NCBI GenBank assembly: GCA_934465295.1
Contig: CAKSKU010000014.1
Coordinates: 1-64,000 of the forward strand
DNA: 64,000 nucleotides
Direction: 5' to 3'
Origin: an uncultured Oscillospiraceae bacterium
GTDB lineage: Bacteria > Bacillota > Clostridia > Oscillospirales > Ruminococcaceae
Shown here: in pieces, positions 1 through 8,276 of the stretch
How the letters are laid out: each line of letters begins with the position of its first letter
Position numbering within the stretch: the first letter of the stretch is position 1
The notes under the pieces: model-generated
What the model was told of the DNA's origin: nothing
What the model saw: only the letters and a program-made list of their open reading frames with translations
Databases searched by the model: none
Position numbers and translations under genes: made by a program

Positions 1-114
1 GGATATGAGCGGTATATTGAGGTACATATCTGGAATGATTTCCCGATAAATAAATATATTACAGATGTAAACGGATTTTTTCAAATACGGCAGAATATAC
101 AGAGGAATAATTAA
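1..114 (+). CDS. 3' end of an unidentified gene (partial)
   Basis: An open frame runs from the first base to a TAA at 112-114 and gives 37 residues ending in QRNN. The start lies outside the window. The segment is polar and aromatic-rich with no membrane stretch or motif I recognise. A hairpin at 228-260 lies downstream and would end this transcript, which supports a real gene end here. No function can be assigned. Confidence 0.5.
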   Translation, partial: GYERYIEVHIWNDFPINKYITDVNGFFQIRQNIQRNN

Positions 115-227
115 AAGTGGAGGAAAAAATGAACAGCGGACTTTTGAGGAACGAGCATGGTTTAATGGCTTTCCGAATACTCAAAATTAATTTTAGCATA
201 CGACATCTTCCAATTTATAAGTTATCA

Positions 228-260
228 AAAGGCTGTGCAGAAAACTCCTGCGCAGCCTTT
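228..260 (+). terminator. Hairpin terminator after the partial gene
   Basis: The arms AAAGGCTGTGCAG (228-240) and CTGCGCAGCCTTT (248-260) pair with one G-T and a 7-base loop. Only a weak T-rich tail follows, so efficiency is uncertain. It separates the partial gene from the XRE promoter. Confidence 0.6.
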
Positions 261-328
261 CCCGTTTTGCCGCCCGAACGTTTTTCGCCAAACAACGATG
301 CATTGAGTACGAAACAACGAATTGATAA

Positions 329-357
329 TTGATTCGGCTGCATCTTTATGCTATAAT
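329..357 (+). promoter_or_regulatory. Sigma-A promoter for the XRE gene
   Basis: TTGATT (329-334), a 17-base spacer and TATAAT (352-357) with an extended -10 TG (349-350). It points to the gene at 501 and places the hairpin at 391-467 in the 5' leader. Confidence 0.65.
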
Positions 358-390
358 TAGCGTACACCGGTGATAATACTAAAAACACAT

Positions 391-467
391 TGAATTATGG
401 GAATCTCTCGCCGCAAAACCGCATATATCAAAGCTTTTGCGGCGATTTCTTCTCCATAATTCTAATG
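391..467 (+). repeat. Long hairpin in the leader of the XRE gene
   Basis: The outer arms TTGAATTATGG and CCATAATTCTAA and the perfect inner arms TCGCCGCAAAA (408-418) and TTTTGCGGCGA (435-445) build an imperfect hairpin of about 77 bases. It lies between promoter and start codon, so it could act as an attenuator, or it may be a small mobile hairpin. Its core (CGCAAAAGC and ATATATGCG, read on the minus strand) resembles the hairpin at 36376-36477. Confidence 0.55.
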
Positions 468-500
468 GCTTTTATTATAAAATAGTTCGGAGGTATTAAA

Positions 501-707
501 ATGCTAGTGAACATTGGTGAAAAAATAAAGGATCTGCGAAAGACAGCGGGAAGAAAACAGGAGGATCTGGCTGTCGCTTTAGGTGTTACGCCGCAAGCCG
601 TTTCAAGGTGGGAATCAAACGGCGGTTATCCCGATATTGAGATGATCCCATCTATCGCTAATTATTTTCACATAACAATTGATGAGCTGTTTGGTGCGGA
701 AAACTGA
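501..707 (+). CDS. XRE-family helix-turn-helix regulator (short)
   Basis: This 68-residue protein is almost entirely a Cro/C1-type helix-turn-helix (about residues 6-61), with the typical VTPQAVSRWESNGGYPD recognition-helix region. It should bind DNA as a dimer, but its operator is unknown. A clear GGAGG lies before the ATG. Many clostridial relatives continue into a several-hundred-residue sensory C-terminus. Here the frame stops right after the ELFGAEN segment, so it is either a genuine stand-alone regulator or a truncated one. The 160 bases up to the acetyltransferase contain no convincing continuation. Confidence 0.85.
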   Translation: MLVNIGEKIKDLRKTAGRKQEDLAVALGVTPQAVSRWESNGGYPDIEMIPSIANYFHITIDELFGAEN

Positions 708-868
708 TTATATACAAACTAGAGCGTATCTGAAAACTCAAAAGAGTTGTATCATTTAGACAAAAGCCAAATGGAAGCAACGTGTACGAAAGCAAAATTG
801 TGACGGAGCTTGGGCTTCGTAAGAGTGAACACGAAGAAAAAGCGGCTGGGTAAAAGGAGATAGATAGA

Positions 869-1363
869 ATGGATAAGATCAGAATTGCAGAAACTGAAAG
901 CAAGGACGCAGGATTTCTTTATGAACTTATGAATAATGAAGCCGTTATGACAGCTTTAAATGAAGTTCCTACGACTGCTGATGTTTGGGAGGAAGCGGTT
1001 GCCGAATGGGAGCAGGACGATGATGAAAAAGACTACATTATTTTTGAAGATGCATTGCCGATAGGCTGGCTGGGGATAAACGGTCTTGCCGCAAAAGATA
1101 AAACAGCGTACATAAAAATGATAGCACTGCTTCCTCAATATCAGAATAACGGCATCGGACGGTATGTTATTGATCAAGCCATAGAGAAACTGCGGTCAAT
1201 GGGATATATTTCCGTGGGGCTTTACACGGATAAAAGCAATATCCAAGCACAAAGCTGTTATTTAAGGTGCGGTTTTGAAATAAAAAATGAAACAGAGCAG
1301 AAAATGTCAAACGGGAAGGTAGTCAAGCGTTACAGAATGGAATGTCGGCTTAAAGAAGAATAA
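869..1363 (+). CDS. GNAT-family N-acetyltransferase
   Basis: This 164-residue protein has the GNAT fold, with the acetyl-CoA pyrophosphate-binding motif QYQNNGIG at residues 90-97 (Q/RxxGxG/A type) followed by an amphipathic helix. A typical C-terminal segment (NIQAQSCYLRCGF) includes the conserved aromatic/Cys region. It should transfer an acetyl group from acetyl-CoA to an amine, but the substrate cannot be read from sequence. An AAAGGAG ribosome site precedes the ATG. It follows the XRE gene at 160 bases and may be regulated by it. An intergenic repeat begins 18 bases after its stop codon. Confidence 0.85.
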   Translation: MDKIRIAETESKDAGFLYELMNNEAVMTALNEVPTTADVWEEAVAEWEQDDDEKDYIIFEDALPIGWLGINGLAAKDKTAYIKMIALLPQYQNNGIGRYVIDQAIEKLRSMGYISVGLYTDKSNIQAQSCYLRCGFEIKNETEQKMSNGKVVKRYRMECRLKEE

Positions 1364-1381
1364 AGGGCTGTTTATTTCCCG

Positions 1382-1750
1382 TTGAAGCTTCAAATCCGCT
1401 CGCTTGCGTTCGTGGATTTTTGCTTCAAGGATAGTTTGTTTGAGGAAAATAGTATGGCGCAATTCACATTTTGGGGTTACTAAACTGAACTTATCATAGT
1501 TCGTTTAACCTTTTTTCGTGTGAATGGCGCTTTTTTATTTGTTACTGATTACGCTGTTGCGACTGACGTTTGGCTGTTAGTTTAGGGGAGTTTCGCTCTC
1601 TGCGGAGAGCGACAAGGTGGCTCTGCCCCCCTTGACCCCCTGCCACCCTTTAAAAAGCGTGGACGTAAACTTTAGTTGGCTTCGCAACGTCCGAACAAAG
1701 TAGAACTTTGCAAATAATTACGCATTACGCATTACGAATTACGCATTAAT
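1382..1750 (-). repeat. Half copy (A) of the composite intergenic repeat
   Basis: Contains, in order: a hairpin with arms TTGAAGC/GCTTCAA (1382-1428), a large stem GCGCAATTCACA/TGTGAATGGCGC (1458-1530), a hairpin TCGCTCTC/GAGAGCGA (1593-1612), a CCCTTGACCCCCTGCCACCC tract and a tandem (ATTACGC)n tail near 1718-1750. It matches the right half of the full copy at 54724-55510, so it is the reverse orientation of the copy at 44609. No coding potential. It fills the 570-base gap between the acetyltransferase and the PilZ gene. Confidence 0.8.
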
Positions 1751-1824
1751 TTATGGATAATTGTTGCAAATAAACAAAAAGATATGTCGAAATGTGTTGA
1801 TTTCTACAACGTTCAAAAAAACTG

Positions 1825-1853
1825 TTGCAAAATGTATCATTTTTTGATAAAAT
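1825..1853 (+). promoter_or_regulatory. Sigma-A promoter of the PilZ-ParA-ComFB operon
   Basis: TTGCAA (1825-1830), a 17-base spacer and TAAAAT (1848-1853). A small leader hairpin follows (AAGAATG 1855-1861, CATTCTT 1870-1876). No sigma-28 motif is visible here. Confidence 0.6.
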
Positions 1854-1932
1854 AAGAATGTATCTTTATGCATTCTTTTAAACGTTTAAGGGTATATATT
1901 CTTCAGCACCAAGGGATAATGGGGTGAGATTT

Positions 1933-2595
1933 ATGATAAAAAAGGATAAGGTCGGCAGAGTTGTTATTTACGACAGTCAGGACAGGATGCTGCTGGCTAC
2001 CAAGTCGGTATTTTTCCCGAAGGACTTCTTCCGCATCAAAGACCGTGATCTCGTTATGATAAAGGGATCGGGGCTTCCTCTTATCCCAAAGGACGAATAC
2101 ATAACCGCTGTTTTTGAATACATAAACGGTTTGCGTATGAAATACAAGACCTCGGTCGATCTTTCCACCGAGGGTCAGATGAATTTTCATGTCGGTGACG
2201 GCATTGCTCTCGAGGAAAGGCGTGCTTCATTCAAGATAAATACCGAATTTGAAACGACATCGCCCTTCTATATCCGCAATGAGGAGCTTATAAACTTCGA
2301 CAAGCCGCTGAATATCCATGTCTGCAACATCAATCTCGGCGGTGTTTACATGAAAACGGGCTTTGACTTTGAGCCGGGCGATCAGCTTATGCTTGAGCTT
2401 TTCGGCGGTGAGATGGAGCTTCTGACAGAGGTGCTCCGTGTGCAGAATGTTATCGGCACGGACGTTGTTGACGGCTACGGCTGCCACTTCCTCAACATCA
2501 CCCAGTCGCAGGAGGAGCGTCTTGCACGCTTTATTTTTGAATGTCAGATAGCGGAAAGAGAAAAGCTCAAACAGCGTCAGAATAAGGACTTTTGA
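1933..2595 (+). CDS. PilZ-domain protein (YcgR-like)
   Basis: This 220-residue protein has an N-terminal domain (about 1-90) of the kind found in YcgR/flagellar-brake proteins and a C-terminal PilZ domain (about 93-205). PilZ domains usually bind cyclic di-GMP through RxxxR and (D/N)xSxxG. Here the motifs read RRASFK (96-101) and NINLGG (132-137), so the second Arg is Lys and the Ser is Asn. Binding is plausible but not assured. The ATG at 1933 is chosen over the in-frame GTG at 1924 because GGGGTGA at 1921-1927 sits at the right distance. It heads an operon with parA-like and comFB-like genes, directly before the flagellar operon, which suggests a role in motility control. Confidence 0.85.
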   Translation: MIKKDKVGRVVIYDSQDRMLLATKSVFFPKDFFRIKDRDLVMIKGSGLPLIPKDEYITAVFEYINGLRMKYKTSVDLSTEGQMNFHVGDGIALEERRASFKINTEFETTSPFYIRNEELINFDKPLNIHVCNINLGGVYMKTGFDFEPGDQLMLELFGGEMELLTEVLRVQNVIGTDVVDGYGCHFLNITQSQEERLARFIFECQIAEREKLKQRQNKDF

Positions 2596-2598
2596 TCT

Positions 2599-3375
2599 AT
2601 GGCAAAAATTATTGTTGTAACAAATCAGAAAGGCGGAGTCGGCAAGACCACGACCTGTGCCGCTTTTGCGGGAATTTTCCGAAGCAGGGGAAAGACTGTC
2701 CTTGCGATAGATATGGATCCGCAGGGCAATCTGTCGTTCTCGCTCGGAACGGAGGACAGGGGCTACACTATCCATGATGTGATGACGGGCACCTGCGATA
2801 TCCGTGATGCGATAAAGACCACGCACATCTGCGATGTTATAACGTCAAATATACTTCTTTCGGGAAGCGAACTGGAGCTTCCTGCCGAAAACAGAGAATT
2901 TATTTTAAGGGAGATACTCAAAACCGTCCGCAATGAGTATGACTATATCATCATCGACACGCCGCCTGCGCTTTCGGTACTTACGATAAACGCTTACACT
3001 GCGGCGGACGATCTCATAATCCCGATGACGCCTGAGATACTTTCGCTCCAGGGGATCGCACAGCTCCGTGAAACTATCCTCGCCGTTAAGAAATACTATA
3101 ATAAAAAGCTTGATATAAGGGGAATACTCCTTACAAAATATGTTAAAAATCAGCAGCTTGCGGACGAGGTAGCCGAAATGGTGGAGATCGTCGCCGAGCA
3201 GCTCGGAACGGTCGTACTTGATACGAGGATATCCGTTTCCGTTGCGGTCGCCGAAGCCCCTGCGCATCAGGAGGTCTTAACGTCATATTCGCCGAACTGC
3301 CGTGCCGCAAGGGACTATGTCAAGGCGTGTGAGGCGCTTTACCCCGAGATAATCGACCGCAAAAAGAAAAGATAA
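2599..3375 (+). CDS. ParA/MinD-superfamily ATPase
   Basis: This 258-residue P-loop ATPase has the deviant Walker A motif KGGVGKTT at residues 11-18, the Walker A' region AIDMDPQGNLS and the Walker B-like segment DYIIIDTPPA. Together they define ParA/Soj proteins, ATP-dependent dimers that position plasmids, chromosomes or protein clusters. No parB or parS-like site is adjacent, and the genes on both sides encode PilZ and ComFB domains, so positioning of a protein complex is more likely than DNA segregation. It starts 3 bases after the pilZ stop, using an AAGGA inside the pilZ end. It lacks a recognisable FlhF partner, so I do not call it flhG. Confidence 0.9.
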   Translation: MAKIIVVTNQKGGVGKTTTCAAFAGIFRSRGKTVLAIDMDPQGNLSFSLGTEDRGYTIHDVMTGTCDIRDAIKTTHICDVITSNILLSGSELELPAENREFILREILKTVRNEYDYIIIDTPPALSVLTINAYTAADDLIIPMTPEILSLQGIAQLRETILAVKKYYNKKLDIRGILLTKYVKNQQLADEVAEMVEIVAEQLGTVVLDTRISVSVAVAEAPAHQEVLTSYSPNCRAARDYVKACEALYPEIIDRKKKR

Positions 3376-3387
3376 GGAGGGATTTTT

Positions 3388-3834
3388 ATGGCAGGCAGCG
3401 CAGCGGCTAAGGTATCGCACAAGACCGATGCTGTTATGAAGCTTATCACAGGAAAAAACACTGCGACAAACCCGATAATCGATAACGAGTTCAAGCAGTC
3501 TGTCATAGAAATGCACACGAACACGGGAAAAGCTTCGAAAAGATCCGGCTCGAAGTCAAAGCAGGGCGATGCTACCGAGATCTGCGTCAGCTCCGAGCTT
3601 ATAACCGAGCTTCTTCCGATAGCTTTGAAGAGATTCAACTGCTGCACCTGCGACCGATGCTTCGCCGAGGCAATGACGGATGCGCTGGATGCTGTTCCGT
3701 ACCTCTCCTGCAAGGTCAGAACCCCTCAGGACAAGAAAAAAGCGGACGAAATGAGGAGAAAATACAAGCGAAGCGTTACAAATGAAATGGTAAAGCTTGC
3801 CATCGACCGCCGCCGACTTCCCAAACATAAATGA
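3388..3834 (+). CDS. ComFB-domain protein
   Basis: This 148-residue protein has a disordered, Lys/Ser-rich N-terminus (1-60) and a ComFB-type domain (about 62-148). The domain carries the cysteine signature FNCCTCDRCFAEA (Cys85, 86, 88, 91) and a further Cys108. The family is named after a Bacillus competence-locus protein. Cyanobacterial members have been reported as cyclic di-GMP receptors, so pairing with a PilZ gene is notable. A strong AAGGAGG precedes the ATG and the gene begins 12 bases after parA. It closes the three-gene operon, with a terminator 6 bases past the stop. Confidence 0.75.
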   Translation: MAGSAAAKVSHKTDAVMKLITGKNTATNPIIDNEFKQSVIEMHTNTGKASKRSGSKSKQGDATEICVSSELITELLPIALKRFNCCTCDRCFAEAMTDALDAVPYLSCKVRTPQDKKKADEMRRKYKRSVTNEMVKLAIDRRRLPKHK

Positions 3835-3840
3835 TAATTC

Positions 3841-3878
3841 AGAGCATATATGCACTCGGCTGCGTATATGCTCTTTTT
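3841..3878 (+). terminator. Rho-independent terminator of the PilZ-ParA-ComFB operon
   Basis: AGAGCATATATGCA (3841-3854) pairs with TGCGTATATGCTCT (3861-3874) and is followed by TTTTT. It cleanly separates the three-gene operon from the flagellar operon. Confidence 0.9.
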
Positions 3879-4040
3879 GCTGCCAAGATAAGGAATTATT
3901 GTTCACTGTATACAAAATTTACCTCGAAAAATGTAAAATATAACCACTAAGCGGTGCTGTTTTTGTTACATTTGGGAAAAATTCATAGAAATTATAATAA
4001 AAAATTGTTACCGTTGAGGATATAAATTTTGTGATAACTC

Positions 4041-4069
4041 TTGTATTTTTTGTGAAAAAGGTATATACT
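4041..4069 (+). promoter_or_regulatory. Sigma-A promoter of the flagellar operon
   Basis: TTGTAT (4041-4046), a 17-base spacer and TATACT (4064-4069). The start point should fall near 4076. Just inside the leader is an 8-base inverted repeat, CTATACCC (4082-4089) and GGGGATAG (4096-4103), a possible operator or small hairpin. The remaining gap 3879-4040 is AT-rich with no gene. Confidence 0.7.
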
Positions 4070-4155
4070 GTTAATGGAGTGCTATACCCATTTAGGGGGA
4101 TAGTTTGCCAATTTGAAAAAACAGTCAGCGAAGTGGACCGAACAGGAGGTATATC

Positions 4156-4536
4156 GTGGGACTTTTTGATAATAAGCTTCAGAACCTTTCCGAGCAGGCG
4201 CTCGATGCGGCGTGGTACAAGCAGCGTGTTATCTCGAATAACATTGCGAACGTTTCTACGCCCGACTATAAAGCAAAGACAGTAAACTTCGGACTTGTAC
4301 TCAAGGAAGAAATGTGCAAGTGCAGCTACCATACGCCGACCGACAGCGAAAAGGGCAAGGTCTCTCTCAAGGTCGCAACGACTTATGAGACCAACACCAA
4401 CCAGCTTCTGAACGGCAACAATGTCGATATCGAAAAGGAACAGCTTGACCTTGCCGATGTTCAGTATCAGTACAGCGCACTTATGGATCAGATGAACAAC
4501 AACTATTCGATGATACGCACGGCGATAACAAAGTAA
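4156..4536 (+). CDS. flgB: Flagellar basal-body rod protein FlgB
   Basis: This 126-residue proximal-rod subunit is exported by the flagellar type III system and assembles above the MS ring. It has the conserved rod-protein N-terminus (SNNIANVSTPDYKAK, about residues 28-42) and a C-terminal helix (VQYQYSALMDQMNNNYSMIRTAI) that form the D0 coiled coil. The start is GTG at 4156 behind an ideal AGGAGG. It is the first gene of the long operon, 87 bases after the promoter, and is followed by flgC at 26 bases. Confidence 0.95.
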   Translation: MGLFDNKLQNLSEQALDAAWYKQRVISNNIANVSTPDYKAKTVNFGLVLKEEMCKCSYHTPTDSEKGKVSLKVATTYETNTNQLLNGNNVDIEKEQLDLADVQYQYSALMDQMNNNYSMIRTAITK

Positions 4537-4562
4537 CGCCGTCATATTTGGAGGGTACATAA

Positions 4563-5054
4563 ATGTCATTCTTGAATTCACTCGATATAGGCGGCTCTGC
4601 ACTTTCGGCGCAAAGGCTCCGAATGGATATCATCTCGCAGAACATCGCCGAGCAAGGCACGTACAACACAGCGGTCGGGGAAGATCCTTACTGCCGTCAG
4701 CTTGTTGTTTTCTCCGAAAAGAAGACCTTCAGCGATGAGCTGGACAAGTTCAACAACGAGGACGACGGCCCTAAGTTTTCTCATGGCACATATTATCTTT
4801 CGCACAAGAACAAGTACAGATACTCGGGCGTGACGGTTGCGCAGATCATTGACGATGACGCTCCGTTCGTTCCCGTTTATGACCCCGATAATCCGCTCGC
4901 AGATGAGGACGGATATATTTATCAGACCAACGTTGACAACAGCAAGGAGCAGATGGATCTTCTCGCTGCACAGCGCTGCTATGAAGCGAACGCTTCCGCA
5001 ATTGCCGCAGTAAAGGCAATGCTCTCAAAGGCGATGTCTCTCAACGGCAAATAA
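4563..5054 (+). CDS. flgC: Flagellar basal-body rod protein FlgC
   Basis: This 163-residue rod protein has the D0 N-terminus (SALSAQRLRMDIISQNIAEQ) and the FlgC-type C-terminus (LAAQRCYEANASAIAAVKAM). The usual NIANANTT segment is replaced by NIAEQGTYNT, a divergence from most relatives. It stacks between FlgB and the distal rod and is secreted by the flagellar export gate. GGAGG lies before the ATG. A 237-base gap holding repeat modules separates it from fliE, which is unusual because flgB-flgC-fliE are normally tightly packed. Confidence 0.93.
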   Translation: MSFLNSLDIGGSALSAQRLRMDIISQNIAEQGTYNTAVGEDPYCRQLVVFSEKKTFSDELDKFNNEDDGPKFSHGTYYLSHKNKYRYSGVTVAQIIDDDAPFVPVYDPDNPLADEDGYIYQTNVDNSKEQMDLLAAQRCYEANASAIAAVKAMLSKAMSLNGK

Positions 5055-5057
5055 TCG

Positions 5058-5259
5058 GGGGCAGGGAAGCCCTGCGGCAAATTTGCGCCATGCTCCGCTT
5101 TGCTTCGCTCGTTTGCGGTATAGCTGAACTTACAGCCGCAAAAAGAGCTTGTGTCACAGCTTGACGGATCATGATCTGCGGGAAGCCCTGCGCTCATATA
5201 GCTGATAATACACTGTAACGGACGGATCTTCCGTTCCGCCTGCCCGAAATTTATCGGGT
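5058..5259 (+). repeat. Intergenic repeat module (family 2), flgC-fliE gap
   Basis: Begins with the palindrome GCAGGGAAGCCCTGC (5061-5075), continues with a CGCTTTGCTTCGCTCG segment (5096-5111), and has a second partial copy at 5178-5192. The same module occurs at 10899-11246 and 16440-16610. A small hairpin CCCGA/TCGGG followed by a T-rich stretch (5244-5265) could attenuate transcription into fliE. Confidence 0.7.
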
Positions 5260-5291
5260 TTGTGTTTCATATAAAGAAAGGCAGAAAAAAT

Positions 5292-5603
5292 ATGTTTATA
5301 GTTCCAATCTCGGGTGCTATTTCACCCGTACAGTCGGTTTTTGAAAATGAGAACGAACAGGTCAGGGAAATAACCGAAAGCACCCCTCAGTTCTCCGACA
5401 TTTTCAAGGAAGTTTTCAATGACGTTCAGGAGACCCAGCAGCAGACCAACATCGACTCTGTAAAGCTTATGCAGGGCGAAATTGACGATCTCCACACAAT
5501 CTACAACAATATGACCAAGGCTTCGATAGCTGTCGAGACCTTCGTTGCGGTAAAGAATGCCGCAGTTGACGCTTACAATCAGGTTCTTCAGATCTCGATG
5601 TAA
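5292..5603 (+). CDS. fliE: Flagellar hook-basal body complex protein FliE
   Basis: This 103-residue protein links the MS ring to the rod. It has the FliE pattern of a variable N-terminus followed by two helices, including FSDIFKEVFNDV and a C-terminal VAVKNAAVDAYNQVLQISM, the typical family ending. The ATG at 5292 is chosen over an upstream in-frame start at 5262, because AAAGGCAG lies just before it and homologues begin here. It is followed by fliF at 33 bases. Confidence 0.92.
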   Translation: MFIVPISGAISPVQSVFENENEQVREITESTPQFSDIFKEVFNDVQETQQQTNIDSVKLMQGEIDDLHTIYNNMTKASIAVETFVAVKNAAVDAYNQVLQISM

Positions 5604-5636
5604 GCCTATCTTTAATTCGGGAAGGAAAATTCGCAA

Positions 5637-7262
5637 ATGGATATGAAGGAACAGCTTTCAAAGCTCACGACTTCGTTCAGGCAGTTCTGGGACGCCCAGG
5701 AGAAAAAACGAAAGATAGCGTACATAGCGATACTTATTGCGATCGTTCTTATTGCTGTTATCATCGTTATAATTTTGAATAAAAAGGATTATGCTGTCCT
5801 TTATGAGGGACTTGAAGCGAGCGAGGCTTCGGAGATCGTTACGGCGATACAGGATCTCGGCTACGATGTTACCCTCAAAAGCGGCGGCACTATAATGGTA
5901 CCTGCGGGAACGGAGAACGTTCTTACGATGGAAATGGCTATGAAAGGCTATCCTAAGAGCGCACTCAATTACGATCTTTACACAAATAATATAGACATGT
6001 TCACGACCTCCTCGCAGGAGAGAGAATATGCGAGAATGCTGCTTCAGGAGCGTCTGAGTGCTATCATAGGCACGTTTGAGGGCGTTCAGAAGGCAACGGT
6101 CACGATATCTATACCCGAGCAGAAGAATACCGTTATCTCATCGCTCCGCCAGGAACCGACGGCTGCGGTCACGGTCTACCTTGACGCCGATTATAAGCTC
6201 ACGGACAAGCAGATCGTCGGCATCAGAAACACCGTCAGAAACGGCTGCGTCGGTCTCACCGATGAAAATATCAGCATCGTTGACGGCTACGGCATACCGC
6301 AGATAGAGGGCGAGAACGAGATAGACGTTATCGCCGATGAAACAAGAAAATTCGCTTTCAAGACTAACCTTGAAAATTCGATAAAGAACAAGATACTTGA
6401 ACTGCTTACGCCTATTTACGGTGATGACGGCGTATCGGCGGCTGTAAATATCGTTCTTAACTTTGACAAAAAGGTCTCCGAAAACACCGACTATATCCCC
6501 GAGGGCAACGGCAATACAGGCGTTCTCCAGCACGGCGACGCTTCCGAAGCTTCGGGCGGAACGACTGTTGACGGCGGCGTTGTCGGCGTTGAGACGAATG
6601 CTGACGACACCTACCCGACGGGCGATACCAACGGCAACGGTGCTTGGGTGGAAAATACCGTTTCCAACACATATCTTGTTGATACATATAAGGAGCAGAT
6701 CGAAAAGGCAGGCTACACCATTGACGGGCTTTCCATTTCGACTGTGGTCTACACCGACTATATTTCCGAAGCACAGAGACTTGACCTTGTTAACCTCGTT
6801 GCAAATGCGGGCGGCGTAAATCCTGCCGTTGCACAGGACGTTGTTACGGTCACTAACTTCCCGAAATTCGGCACAGAGATCACAAACGATACAGCTCCTG
6901 TTTACCTCTTTGGTCTTACGCTCAATCAGCTTATCGCTGCGGCAGCGATACTTCTCATTCTGCTTATCATTGTCGTTGTTGTTCTCGTTATCACTTCGAG
7001 AAGCGCTAAGAACAAGAGAGCAAAATTCGAGCAGCAGATACTTGCTTCCGAAGCGCTTGCAGGTGCGGACGGCGAACCTATCGTCGATACGTTCACAATG
7101 GATCTCGACGGCACAAGCCCTGCCGATATCCCGAGCCTCTCGGCGGAAGAAGACACCAAGGAGGTCGCTATCCGCAGAGAGATCAGCGACTTTGCGAAGA
7201 ACAGCCCCGAAATTGTGGCTCAGCTGCTTAAAAACTGGATGAAAGACGATACGGAGGAGTAA
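5637..7262 (+). CDS. fliF: Flagellar MS-ring protein FliF
   Basis: This 541-residue inner-membrane ring protein is the base on which rod, switch and export gate assemble. It has a first membrane helix at about 27-47, a periplasmic-equivalent region with YscJ/FliF ring-building domains (52-420), a second helix at about 431-452, and a cytoplasmic tail ending NWMKDDTEE that should bind FliG. A low-complexity Gly/Thr/Asn-rich insert (about 285-335) matches the beta-collar region. Its stop is 3 bases from the fliG ATG, consistent with translational coupling. Confidence 0.97.
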   Translation: MDMKEQLSKLTTSFRQFWDAQEKKRKIAYIAILIAIVLIAVIIVIILNKKDYAVLYEGLEASEASEIVTAIQDLGYDVTLKSGGTIMVPAGTENVLTMEMAMKGYPKSALNYDLYTNNIDMFTTSSQEREYARMLLQERLSAIIGTFEGVQKATVTISIPEQKNTVISSLRQEPTAAVTVYLDADYKLTDKQIVGIRNTVRNGCVGLTDENISIVDGYGIPQIEGENEIDVIADETRKFAFKTNLENSIKNKILELLTPIYGDDGVSAAVNIVLNFDKKVSENTDYIPEGNGNTGVLQHGDASEASGGTTVDGGVVGVETNADDTYPTGDTNGNGAWVENTVSNTYLVDTYKEQIEKAGYTIDGLSISTVVYTDYISEAQRLDLVNLVANAGGVNPAVAQDVVTVTNFPKFGTEITNDTAPVYLFGLTLNQLIAAAAILLILLIIVVVVLVITSRSAKNKRAKFEQQILASEALAGADGEPIVDTFTMDLDGTSPADIPSLSAEEDTKEVAIRREISDFAKNSPEIVAQLLKNWMKDDTEE

Positions 7263-7265
7263 GCA

Positions 7266-8276
7266 ATGCCTGATATCCAAGAACTTACAAACCTGCAAAA
7301 GGCTGCGATCGTTGTTACATCGATCGGCGCAGAAAATGCTGCCTACGTTTACAAACGCCTTTCCGATGATGATGTCGAAAGGCTCACATACGAAATTTCA
7401 AGCCTGCCTTACCTTGAGGCGAATGTCGTTGATTCGACCCTTAACGAATTTTACGAGCTTTGCCTTACCCAGAAGGTAATTTCCGAGGGCGGCATTGAAT
7501 ACGCAAGAAGCGTTCTTGAAAAAGCCTACGGCGTTGAACAGGCGAACAAGCTCATGGAGCGTGTTTCCAAATCAATGCAGACAAAGGCGTTCGAGTTCGT
7601 CAGAAAATCCGACTACAAGAACCTGCTTGCTATCATTCAGAACGAAAATCCCCAGACTATCGCTCTTGTACTTTCCTATGTCAAGTCCGAGCAGGCTTCC
7701 GCCGTGCTTCAGGAGCTGCCTAAGGAAAAGAGGGTCGAAGTCGTTGAAAGAATTGCGAAAATGGAATCGGCTTCGCCTGAGACAATTCATTCTATCGAAG
7801 AAACACTCGAAAGAAAGTTTGCCGCAGTCGTTTCTATGGATCTTACCACGGTCGGCGGCGTAAACTTTGTTGCCGATATCCTCAACAAGGTCGACAGAGG
7901 AACAGAAAAGCACATCTTCGACGAACTCTCCTCGAAAGATCCTGCACTTGTTGAAGAGATCAAGAAGAAGATGTTCGTTTTCGAGGATATCCTCGGGCTC
8001 GACTCCATGTCCATTCAGCGTTTTATCAGAGATGTCGAAGCGAAAGACCTTGCTATTGCCATCAAAGGCTCGAATGCCGAGGTCGCAGCGGCTCTTTATG
8101 CGAATATGCCGCAGAGAATGCAGGAATCCATTCAGCAGGAGATCGAATATCTGCATAACGTTCGTATGCGTGACGTTGACGAAGCTCAGCAGAGAATTGT
8201 CGGCATCATAAGACACCTCGAAGAAGAAGGCGAGCTTGTTATCGGCAAGGGCGGAGAGGACGAGATAATTGCTTAA
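7266..8276 (+). CDS. fliG: Flagellar motor switch protein FliG
   Basis: This 336-residue rotor protein is the torque-transmitting part of the C ring, contacting FliF at its N-terminus, FliM in the middle and MotA at its C-terminal charged helix. The middle-domain EHPQ-like motif reads ENPQTIALVL, followed by LPKEKRVEVVERIA. The C-terminal domain begins near FVFEDILGLD and has the expected charged torque helix (SIQRFIRDVEAKDLAIAIKG). Its end overlaps the start of fliH by 8 bases. Confidence 0.97.
   Translation: MPDIQELTNLQKAAIVVTSIGAENAAYVYKRLSDDDVERLTYEISSLPYLEANVVDSTLNEFYELCLTQKVISEGGIEYARSVLEKAYGVEQANKLMERVSKSMQTKAFEFVRKSDYKNLLAIIQNENPQTIALVLSYVKSEQASAVLQELPKEKRVEVVERIAKMESASPETIHSIEETLERKFAAVVSMDLTTVGGVNFVADILNKVDRGTEKHIFDELSSKDPALVEEIKKKMFVFEDILGLDSMSIQRFIRDVEAKDLAIAIKGSNAEVAAALYANMPQRMQESIQQEIEYLHNVRMRDVDEAQQRIVGIIRHLEEEGELVIGKGGEDEIIA

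Noticed and set aside
117..332. A 71-codon open frame after the partial gene
   Set aside because: It runs straight through the hairpin terminator at 228-260, has no recognisable protein features and overlaps the upstream part of the XRE promoter.
708..868. Continuation of the XRE regulator as a frameshifted gene
   Set aside because: Frames in this stretch give only short peptides with no relation to known regulator C-termini.
2599..3375. Naming the ParA-type ATPase flhG
   Set aside because: It lacks a neighbouring flhF, lies 24 kb from flhA and looks like Soj/ParA in its Walker region. Positional evidence for FlhG is absent.
3879..4155. Cyclic di-GMP riboswitch in the flgB leader
   Set aside because: The leader lacks the conserved GEMM segments (CACGCACAGGGCAAACC and similar). 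Only a short inverted repeat is present.
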